A stretch of 64,000 nucleotides of DNA. It comes from Anaerolineaceae bacterium (lineage in GTDB: Bacteria > Chloroflexota > Anaerolineae > Anaerolineales > Anaerolineaceae). Below, in pieces: positions 25,714-32,566 of this stretch. Where the stretch lies: the NCBI GenBank assembly GCA_017417055.1, contig JAFPZX010000169.1, forward strand, positions 1 through 64,000, written 5' to 3'. The position numbers and the translations under genes are program-made. The notes under the pieces are model-generated. The model was not told the origin of the DNA, ran no database searches, and saw only the letters and a program-made list of their open reading frames with translations. Positions within the stretch are counted from its first letter, which is position 1. Each line of letters starts with the position of its first letter.

Positions 25714-26508
25714 ATGATCACCTCCGCACAGAATAAAAAGATCCAGGAAGTCCGCAGGCTGGTTGCCAAACGCAAAGAACGGGAAGCTGCCGGGCTGTAT
25801 ATTGCAGAAGGGATCCGTCTGGTGGAAGAGGCGCTGGCTCATGCGGAAGACTGTGCCTATCTGCTTTGGTGTTCGCCGCTCTCCGATCGGGCGGAAGCTT
25901 TAGTGAAAAGTTTTGCAAATGCCGGCGTTTCTGTTGAGGAGATCACCCCACAGCTGATGGACTCTATCACGGGGACGGACTCTCCGCAGGGCGTTCTGGC
26001 AGTCATGCAGATGTCTCCGCTGCCGCTGCCCGGGAAAGCAGATTTTGTTGTGATTGCCGACGGGATTCAGGATCCGGGAAATCTGGGAACGCTGTTCCGC
26101 ACCGCTGCCGCAGCCGGCGCTGATGCACTGCTGCTGATGCCGGGCTGCGCGGATGAATTCAGCCCCAAGGTCATCCGTTCCGGGATGGGTACCCATTTCC
26201 GTCTGCCCTTCGCTCGGATGGATTGGGACACATGTGAAAAATGGCTCCGTTCTTTACCGGATATGCGAATCCTGGCTGCGGATTCCGATGGCGGGATCTC
26301 CTGCTGGGAGACGGATCTGCGTCGGCCGAGCGCGCTCATCATCGGGTCGGAAGCCAACGGCCCCTGCGGCCGTGCGCTGGCTCTGTCTGATGCGCGTATC
26401 CTGATCCCCATGCCCGGAAAAATCGAGTCCCTCAATGCCGGTATCGCCGCCGGTATTCTGATTTTTGAGGTTGTCCGGCAGAGATCAAAAACAAGCGGAG
26501 ATAGGTAA
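25714..26508 (+). CDS. SpoU-family RNA 2'-O-methyltransferase
   Basis: A 264-residue SPOUT enzyme. An N-terminal substrate-binding domain (starting ITSAQNKKIQEVRRL) is followed by the three SpoU motifs: DGIQDPGNLGTLFRTAAAAG, SALIIGSEANGP and IPMPGKIESLNAGIAAGIL. It transfers methyl from S-adenosylmethionine to a ribose 2'-OH, most likely in 23S rRNA (RlmB/TsnR-like). It begins two bases after the mutL stop, and its TAA overlaps the ATG of the YhcG gene by one base. The exact target nucleotide cannot be told. Confidence 0.92.
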   Translation: MITSAQNKKIQEVRRLVAKRKEREAAGLYIAEGIRLVEEALAHAEDCAYLLWCSPLSDRAEALVKSFANAGVSVEEITPQLMDSITGTDSPQGVLAVMQMSPLPLPGKADFVVIADGIQDPGNLGTLFRTAAAAGADALLLMPGCADEFSPKVIRSGMGTHFRLPFARMDWDTCEKWLRSLPDMRILAADSDGGISCWETDLRRPSALIIGSEANGPCGRALALSDARILIPMPGKIESLNAGIAAGILIFEVVRQRSKTSGDR

Positions 26509-27596
26509 TGAGCATTTTATTGAAAGAAGACGAGACTTATCGAAATTGGATAAATGATATAAGCAGTCGATTCAGACGGAGTCAGATTAAAGCTTCGGTT
26601 CATGTAAATCAGGAAATGCTGCTTTTTTACTGGTCTCTTGGGCGAGATGTTTCTTTATTAAAAGCAGAAAGCAGATGGGGAACCGGTTTCATTAATCAAC
26701 TGAGTCAGGATCTCCGGAATGAACTCCCAGACGTCAAAGGATTTTCCAGAACAAATTTATTTTATATTATTAAATTTTATAATTTATATAAAGATTTTGC
26801 AATTGTTCCCCAACTTGAGGGACAATTACCCACAAAAATAAATAATGATGAAAATGATATTTCTCCCATTTTTTGTATTCCCTGGGGACACCATAAATTA
26901 ATTATTGATCGATGTAAAGATAATGTAAAAAAAGCATTGTTTTTTGTAACAGAGACATTGCAGCATGGTTGGTCACGAGCTGTTTTATTGAATTATTTAG
27001 ACACCAATCTATATGAACGCACCGGAAAAGCAATTACAAACTTTTCTCAAACACTTCCGATGGAAACAAGCGACCTGGCTCAGGAAATAACGAAAGATCC
27101 TTACAACTTTGATTTTTTATCGTTAACCAAAACGTATTATGAAAAAGAATTAAAAGATGCTTTAATGAATAATTTAATTCGCTTTCTTTTAGAGTTGGGA
27201 ACTGGCTTTGCTTTTGTCGGACGCGAGTACAGGTTAGTTATTGGAGAGACAGAACAATTTATCGACATGCTTTTCTATAATATTACGCTCCATTGCTATG
27301 TGGTTGTCGAAGTAAAAGTTACAGCTTTTCAGCCAGAGCACATGGGACAGATAGGAACTTATGTCAGTGCTGTTAATGGCATTCTTCGCAAAGAAGGAGA
27401 TGCTCCCACAATTGGATTATTGATTTGTAAAACGAAAGATAATGTATTGGCACAATATGCTGTAAACAGCCTGTCTGAACCTGTTGGTATATCAGAGTAT
27501 CAATTAAATCAATTAATTCCGGATAATTTTAAAGGCTCTTTACCATCAATTGAAGAAATTGAAAAGGAATTATCAAATCTGAACAATGGAAGATAA
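26508..27596 (+). CDS. YhcG-type PD-(D/E)xK nuclease (DUF1016)
   Basis: A 362-residue protein. The N-terminal helical part has the family's ASVHVNQEMLLFYWSLGRD and WGTGFINQLSQDLRNELP, followed by GFSRTNLFYIIKFYNLY. The C-terminal nuclease fold shows LELGTGFAFVGREYRL, FIDMLFYN and CYVVVEVKV, with the DxxxxxN ... ExK active-site pattern. YhcG proteins are often found near restriction loci and are thought to be DNA nucleases. The coding sequence is clearly richer in A and T than its neighbours, and it splits an otherwise continuous methyltransferase-rsmG pair, which suggests arrival by transfer. Confidence 0.9.
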   Translation: MSILLKEDETYRNWINDISSRFRRSQIKASVHVNQEMLLFYWSLGRDVSLLKAESRWGTGFINQLSQDLRNELPDVKGFSRTNLFYIIKFYNLYKDFAIVPQLEGQLPTKINNDENDISPIFCIPWGHHKLIIDRCKDNVKKALFFVTETLQHGWSRAVLLNYLDTNLYERTGKAITNFSQTLPMETSDLAQEITKDPYNFDFLSLTKTYYEKELKDALMNNLIRFLLELGTGFAFVGREYRLVIGETEQFIDMLFYNITLHCYVVVEVKVTAFQPEHMGQIGTYVSAVNGILRKEGDAPTIGLLICKTKDNVLAQYAVNSLSEPVGISEYQLNQLIPDNFKGSLPSIEEIEKELSNLNNGR

Positions 27597-27598
27597 CT

Positions 27599-28312
27599 AT
27601 GGATAACTGGATTGAGACAGCAAGTAAGAAGTTTAATATCATATTGTCTCCGGAGCAGCAGGAGCAGTTTCGGATCTATGAAGCCTTGCTGCTGGACTGG
27701 AACAGCAGGATCAACCTGACCGCGGTACGGGATGCGGAGGGGATCCGGATCAAACACTTTCTGGATTCGCTTTCCTGTGCTCCCACACTCGGGGATATGA
27801 ACGGAAAATCCCTGATTGATATCGGAACCGGTGCCGGTTTTCCGGGGATTCCCCTGCGAATCTTTTACCCGGAAATGAAGCTGACCCTTGTTGACTCCGT
27901 CGGAAAAAAGGCGGATTTCTGCCGACTGGTCTGCGATACACTGCACCTGAAAGATGTGACGGTGCGCAAGGACCGATCGGAAGAATTGGGGATCGATCCG
28001 AAAACCCGAGAGCAATTTGATGCCGCCACGGCACGGGCGGTTGCGATCATGCCGGTTTTGTGTGAATATCTGCTGCCTCTGGTGAAAGTCGGCGGTGTGA
28101 TGCTGGCCCAAAAAGGGGAAAGCGCTCCGGATGAGGTGAAAACCGCTGAAAAAGCGATCCAAAAGCTCGGCGGCGGAACACCCTCTCTAACTCAGATTAC
28201 GCTTCCCGAAGTGGAAGGCGCCCGTTACCTCGTAAAAATCCCGAAAGTTCGGCCGACGCCTGCGGGCTATCCGCGCCGTACCGGTCTGCCGCTGAAAAAA
28301 CCGATTATTTAA
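27599..28312 (+). CDS. rsmG: 16S rRNA m7G methyltransferase RsmG
   Basis: A 237-residue enzyme that makes m7G527 in 16S rRNA using S-adenosylmethionine. Diagnostic stretches are LLLDWNSRINLTAV, IKHFLDSL, SLIDIGTGAGFPGIPL and ATARAVAIMPVLCEYLLPL, with the C-terminal YPRRTGLPLKKP. Length is normal. It follows YhcG after two bases. The stop lies at the left arm of a palindrome that serves as the boundary with a convergent gene. Confidence 0.95.
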   Translation: MDNWIETASKKFNIILSPEQQEQFRIYEALLLDWNSRINLTAVRDAEGIRIKHFLDSLSCAPTLGDMNGKSLIDIGTGAGFPGIPLRIFYPEMKLTLVDSVGKKADFCRLVCDTLHLKDVTVRKDRSEELGIDPKTREQFDAATARAVAIMPVLCEYLLPLVKVGGVMLAQKGESAPDEVKTAEKAIQKLGGGTPSLTQITLPEVEGARYLVKIPKVRPTPAGYPRRTGLPLKKPII

Positions 28313-28400
28313 AAATCAGAAATCAGAAATCGGAAATAAGAAATCAGAAATATACTGTCAGTCCTTATTTCCGATTTCTGATTTCTGATTTCTGATTTCT
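28312..28400. repeat. long palindrome made of TCTGATTTC-type units (family F)
   Basis: AAATCAGAAATCGGAAATAAG on the left (within 28313-28340) pairs with CTTATTTCCGATTTCTGATTT on the right (28364-28384). Each arm is itself built of nine-base units (TCTGATTTC). It separates two convergent genes and can serve both as a terminator; its right arm encodes the C-terminus of the minus-strand gene. A short piece of the same sequence occurs at 34970-34994. Confidence 0.8.
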
Positions 28401-28873
28401 CTTTTCCCCTCTTTGAGCTCCAGGCGGTTGAGGAGAACTTTGAGGCGGGGACGGTTGTATCGCTGGACGATGATAAAAGGCAGATTACCGAGCAGAAAAT
28501 AGACAAGATACATGATGATTCCGCCAAGCCCTGACCAGAGATTGAGCAGCCACAACCCGGCAATGTTCAGCAGATTGTGAACCAGTTCCGCGGTGCAGGT
28601 CTCACGGATCATCGTGCGGACATTTTCCGCTGTCAGCCCGATTTTCAACTTTTTCCGCGGCATCCAGCGCCCGAGTACTTTGCTGACATCCGGGATTTTT
28701 GCCTGCCACTGTTTGATATTGAGCTTTTCGTAGATCTTTCCGCCCAATTCCCAGGGCTGTTCACGAAATAAAAAGCTCTCCGGATCAGGGTCGCATTTTG
28801 AAATAATACGCCCTACCGGATAAGCAGCAATGCCCAGAACAGCCATGTACAGAATGCAGTTTACAAATCCCAT
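28358..28873 (-). CDS. membrane protein resembling CrtO-type acyltransferases
   Basis: About 171 residues with two hydrophobic N-terminal and two C-terminal segments. The middle WELGGKIYEKLNIKQWQAKI and VRTMIRETCTAELVHNLLN resemble the short acyltransferases of the glycosyl-4,4'-diaponeurosporenoate (CrtO) family. Those act at the membrane on glycosylated carotenoids, but the wider family is found without carotenoid genes. ATG 28873 is used; a TTG at 28897 in frame is an alternative and neither has a clear ribosome site. The last 15 residues (REIRNQKSEIGNKD) are encoded by the palindrome at 28312-28400. Confidence 0.6.
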   Translation of the reverse strand: MGFVNCILYMAVLGIAAYPVGRIISKCDPDPESFLFREQPWELGGKIYEKLNIKQWQAKIPDVSKVLGRWMPRKKLKIGLTAENVRTMIRETCTAELVHNLLNIAGLWLLNLWSGLGGIIMYLVYFLLGNLPFIIVQRYNRPRLKVLLNRLELKEGKREIRNQKSEIGNKD

Positions 28874-29004
28874 ACCATAATCATAATTGAAAATCAAAAA
28901 AAATCAATAGCAGATTTTATCAGAAAACATGCGCATCGTCTGTAAAAGCTTACGAATTATGCGGTAAAATAGAAGCGAAGAGTTACAATTCACGGCGTAT
29001 CCAC

Positions 29005-29028
29005 GGGACAGGCCCTTGGGCCTGTCCC
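29005..29028. repeat. perfect 24-base palindrome, family E
   Basis: GGGACAGGCCC TT GGGCCTGTCCC. It lies about 75 bases upstream of the def start and could form a strong hairpin in the leader. Confidence 0.75.
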
Positions 29029-29104
29029 ACTTTGAAGGACATGTGGACATTTATAATACAATACCGGCAACTACGTGGATAGTAACAGCGAAGGAGTTAC
29101 GAAT

Positions 29105-29764
29105 ATGATTTTAGACATCGTTGAAATCGGTGATCCCGTTTTACGCAGAAAAGCACACAAAATTACACAAATCGACCGTGACATCCGCCTGCTGGCTGAT
29201 GATATGCTTGAAACCTTGCGTGATTCCGGCGGCGTGGGGCTGGCTGCCCCGCAGGTTGGGGAATCCATCCGCATGATCGTCATCGAATATCCGGAAGATG
29301 ACAGTGTGGAAAATTCTCCCATGAAGACGTACAAAGTCATCAATCCCGAAATCATCTGGCGCTCCGAAGAAACGGTTGTGGGCAGTGAAGGCTGTCTTTC
29401 CATCCCCGGATATGTCGGGAATGTCGAGCGCAATGAATCCATCAAGGTGAAGGGCCTGAGTGTTTTCGGCCGTCCGCTGAAAATCAGTGCTTCCGGATGG
29501 ATGGCCCGCATTTTCCAGCATGAAATCGATCATCTGGAAGGCATCTGCTATATCGACCGTGCCACGGAAATCTTTAAACCTTCTGAAAATACCGAAACTG
29601 AAGCCGGATCGGGAGCCGCGGAAGAACCCCAGGTAGGGTCTGCAGCCGCTGTTACCACTGCGGAAAAGGCCGCTCCTGAAACTTCCGCTGAAGCGTCTAA
29701 GGCACAGACTGTCTCTGAGGCTTTAGCTGCCGTCCCGGAAACTGCCGATACACCGGCAGCATAA
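29105..29764 (+). CDS. def: peptide deformylase with low-complexity tail
   Basis: A 219-residue metalloenzyme that removes the N-formyl group from new proteins. Motif 1 is GVGLAAPQVG, motif 2 EGCLSIPG, motif 3 QHEIDHLEG; Cys and the two His hold the metal. ATG 29105 has AAGGAG eight bases upstream, and an ATG ten codons earlier lacks one. After about residue 160 comes a tail of nearly 60 residues made almost only of Ala, Glu, Thr, Ser, Pro and Val, which is absent from ordinary deformylases. It is ten bases upstream of recF. Confidence 0.95.
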   Translation: MILDIVEIGDPVLRRKAHKITQIDRDIRLLADDMLETLRDSGGVGLAAPQVGESIRMIVIEYPEDDSVENSPMKTYKVINPEIIWRSEETVVGSEGCLSIPGYVGNVERNESIKVKGLSVFGRPLKISASGWMARIFQHEIDHLEGICYIDRATEIFKPSENTETEAGSGAAEEPQVGSAAAVTTAEKAAPETSAEASKAQTVSEALAAVPETADTPAA

Positions 29765-29774
29765 TTCATTTGTT

Positions 29775-30986
29775 GTGATCCTCAAACACCTTTCTCTGAG
29801 TAATTTTCGATCCTATCTCCGCCTGGATACCGACATACCCCGGCGGATTCTTTTGTTATCCGGCGGGAATGCCCAGGGGAAAACTTCTCTGCTGGAAGCT
29901 CTGTTTTACTGCGCCTCCTTTTCCAGTCCGCTGGCCTCGTCGGACCGGCAGCTGATCCATTTTGACATTCTGAACGATCCGATCGCTGTCGCCCGCATCA
30001 TCGCTGAATTTGATCGGGAAGGCAGCACCCACCGTATGGAAATCCGCATCATCCTTGAAAACGCGGAAAAGGGCGGCCGTATCCGGAAGGAAATCCTTGT
30101 CGATGGGGTGAAAACCAATGCACAAAAGGCCATTGGAACCTTCCCCTGCGTCCTTTTCCTTCCCCAGATGACCCGCATCCTGGAGGGCTCGCCTGACGAA
30201 CGCCGCCGATATTTGAATATTATGCTCTCGCAATCCGTGCCGGGCTACGCCAAAGCGCTTTCGGAACAAAAACAGATCCTGACCCGGCGCAATGCCTTGT
30301 TGAAAATGCTGGCAGAACGTCGCACGGATCCCGCGCAGCTTGAATATTGGGACACAATGCTGGCGGAACGCTCCGCGGTTCTGATCCGCCAGCGGACGAA
30401 TGCGCTGCAATACCTTAAAAATACTGCGCGAGAAATCCATCTCCAGCTTACCGGTTCCCGGGAACTGCTGACGCTGGGGTATCTGCCCGGGTTTGACCCT
30501 GTGAATCCAGCCCAATCAACGAATAAAACCGATCGTTTTCTGGCTGAGGAAGAAGAGATTTATGAGCTTTCCGATCAGGAAACCGCGGCCCGCTATAAAG
30601 CTTCCCTTAAAGAAAACCGCGAAAATGATATCCGCAGAGGCGTGACAACAGTCGGTCCGCATCGGGATGATTTTTCGATCTTCTCCTCGGGGATCGATTT
30701 GTGTACCTTCGGCTCCCGCGGGCAGATCCGTACTGCGCTCCTTTCGCTGAAGCTGGCGGAAATTGAATGGATGCGGGAACACACCGGTACTGCTCCGCTG
30801 CTGCTGCTTGACGAAACCCTGGCGGAGCTGGATGAACAGCGCGGAGAGGATCTGCTGAACCGCCTGGAACAATATGACCAGGCCATCCTGACCACAACGG
30901 ATCAGGCTCATTTCCCGGAAAGTTTTTCAGAGCGCAACACGATTTGGCACATCTCCGGCGGCATCATCCAACCACAGAATTTCTGA
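29775..30986 (+). CDS. recF: DNA replication/repair protein RecF
   Basis: A 403-residue SMC-like ATPase that loads RecA at gaps with RecO and RecR. The opening ILKHLSLSNFRSY, Walker A GGNAQGKTSLLEAL, the VLFLPQMTRILEGSPDERR block, the signature FGSRGQIRTALLSLKLAE and Walker B LLLLDETLAELDEQR are all in place. The start codon is GTG at 29775. Coupling with def rather than with dnaA/dnaN is unusual compared with the classic bacterial order. Confidence 0.95.
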   Translation: MILKHLSLSNFRSYLRLDTDIPRRILLLSGGNAQGKTSLLEALFYCASFSSPLASSDRQLIHFDILNDPIAVARIIAEFDREGSTHRMEIRIILENAEKGGRIRKEILVDGVKTNAQKAIGTFPCVLFLPQMTRILEGSPDERRRYLNIMLSQSVPGYAKALSEQKQILTRRNALLKMLAERRTDPAQLEYWDTMLAERSAVLIRQRTNALQYLKNTAREIHLQLTGSRELLTLGYLPGFDPVNPAQSTNKTDRFLAEEEEIYELSDQETAARYKASLKENRENDIRRGVTTVGPHRDDFSIFSSGIDLCTFGSRGQIRTALLSLKLAEIEWMREHTGTAPLLLLDETLAELDEQRGEDLLNRLEQYDQAILTTTDQAHFPESFSERNTIWHISGGIIQPQNF

Positions 30987-31006
30987 ACCCCGGAGCGGTT
31001 ACCGTT

Positions 31007-31116
31007 CACAGAGCACACGAGGTCTGCCCTGATGTTGCCGCGAAGCCGGCACAGCAGGACTGCACTCTGTGATGCGTAAGCCGACACTGGTGTGCCTGTC
31101 CCTATGTGCGGCTCAT
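31007..31116. repeat. palindromic repeat, family C, followed by a family D half
   Basis: CACAGAGCACACGAGGTCTGCC and GGACTGCACTCTGTG are inverted ends around a TTGCCGCGAAGCCGGCAC core (family C). GGTGTGCCTGTCCCTATGTGC at about 31088-31110 is a half unit of family D. Together with the family B unit at 31239-31303 they fill the gap 30987-31358; no gene is seen. Confidence 0.65.
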
Positions 31117-31238
31117 CAAATATTGGCGAACGCGTGAATTGTAATCAGGAGCTTGTTCCCGGAAGATATTATCGCGAAAATGCGTCTCCTTCTTCCCCAA
31201 TTCAGCTGTATAATAAAAGCATCATAATTATTCGCTGC

Positions 31239-31303
31239 TGAGTCAAAGTGACCTGTTTTTATTGACTCAGATTTGAGTCAAAAGAACAGGCTGCATTGAC
31301 TCA
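31239..31303. repeat. palindromic repeat, family B, complete copy
   Basis: Begins TGAGTCAAAGTGACCTG, has the centre TTGACTCAGATTTGAGTCAA and ends GCATTGACTCA. Two half-units, each bounded by TGAGTCA/TGACTCA, form a larger palindrome. Complete copies also occur at 18620-18684 and 54369-54434, half copies at 36197-36225 and 52988-53017. Confidence 0.85.
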
Positions 31304-31358
31304 TTCTGTATAATTACACAGTAACGATCATCACACAGCAGGATTTGAGGGTGGGATT

Positions 31359-32522
31359 ATGGAACAACGCTTCAGAAAAATACCGATAGGCATACAGAGC
31401 TTTTCAAAAATCATCAAAGATCAATACCTGTATGTTGATAAAACGGAATATATTTATAAACTTGTTCACGCAAGCGGCAGCTATTTTCTCAGCCGTCCCA
31501 GACGATTCGGGAAAAGCCTGTTCCTTTCAACCTTAAAAGAATACTGGCTGGGAAACAAAGAGCTTTTCCACGGATTGAAGATCGAAGCACTGGAAGCTGA
31601 TAATAAATCAGCCTGGCAGCCTTATCCGGTATTCTATTTTGATTTCAATCGGGATAATTATTCAAAACCATCCTCTATCGAAAACGTCATGAATGCCCAT
31701 CTGGTGAAGTGGGAAGCTGAATATGAATGTACACAGCCGGATCGTTCATTGGCTTTGCGTTTTCAGCATCTCATCGAATTGTCATATAAAAAGTACAACA
31801 AACGCTGTGTGATCCTTGTGGACGAGTATGACAAACCGTTATTGGACACAATTGACAACCCGGAATTGAATGACCGCAACAGGGCTGTTTTCAAAGGCTT
31901 TTTCAGTACATTGAAAAGCTTTGATGAATTCATCGAATTTGTTTTTATCACCGGTGTGACCAAATTCAGCAAGGTCAGTTTATTCAGTGATCTGAACCAG
32001 CTGCGTGATATTTCCCTGAATAAAGAATACGCTTCGATTTGCGGCATAACCGAAGCAGAGATGAAAGCTGTCTTTCTGCCGGAAATTGAGACTATGGCAG
32101 CAACGCAGAATCTTTCCGTGCAGGATTGTATGCTGAAGCTGAAACAAACCTATGACGGATACCATTTTTACCAGGACACCGAGGGTGTGTATAATCCGTT
32201 CAGTTTGCTGTATGCCCTCGCAGATCAGGATTTCCAATCCTATTGGTTCGCCACCGGCACCCCGACATTTTTGATCAAACAGCTGAAAGAAACCGGATTT
32301 GAAGTCAAAAAATTCACAGACAAAACGCTGTATGCGGATCAAATCGCGCTCATGGGTTCTGAAAGTGACAACCCGGATCCTGTTCCGCTGTTATATCAAA
32401 CCGGATATCTGACGATTTGGGATTATGACCCGGCTGCCAGGGTTTATACCCTGGGTTTTCCCAACGAAGAAGTAAAGTACAGCTTTTTGAAAAGCCTTAT
32501 GCCGGAGTTTATCTCTTATTAA
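31359..32522 (+). CDS. AAA-ATPase-like protein, C-terminally truncated
   Basis: A 387-residue member of the family that starts IPIGIQSFSKIIKDQYLYVD and has LSRPRRFGKSLFLSTL (Walker A-like) and CVILVDEYDKPLLD (Walker B). The usual members are about 510-560 residues and end with a PD-(D/E)xK nuclease domain. Here the protein stops right after FPNEEVKYSFLKSLMPEF, the point where the nuclease part would begin, so the catalytic C-terminus is missing. These ATPases are common and mobile in anaerobes and of unknown role. Ribosome site GAGGGTGGG. A family E hairpin follows the stop. Confidence 0.85.
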   Translation: MEQRFRKIPIGIQSFSKIIKDQYLYVDKTEYIYKLVHASGSYFLSRPRRFGKSLFLSTLKEYWLGNKELFHGLKIEALEADNKSAWQPYPVFYFDFNRDNYSKPSSIENVMNAHLVKWEAEYECTQPDRSLALRFQHLIELSYKKYNKRCVILVDEYDKPLLDTIDNPELNDRNRAVFKGFFSTLKSFDEFIEFVFITGVTKFSKVSLFSDLNQLRDISLNKEYASICGITEAEMKAVFLPEIETMAATQNLSVQDCMLKLKQTYDGYHFYQDTEGVYNPFSLLYALADQDFQSYWFATGTPTFLIKQLKETGFEVKKFTDKTLYADQIALMGSESDNPDPVPLLYQTGYLTIWDYDPAARVYTLGFPNEEVKYSFLKSLMPEFISY

Positions 32523-32530
32523 TTTTTTTT

Positions 32531-32557
32531 GGGACTGTCCCTTTATGGGACAGTCCC
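32531..32557. repeat. palindrome, family E, between convergent genes
   Basis: GGGACTGTCCC TTTAT GGGACAGTCCC is a perfect 11-base stem between the convergent genes at 31359 and 32567. A T-rich tract is present on the left side. May serve as a terminator. Confidence 0.7.
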
Positions 32558-32566
32558 CGGATGATT

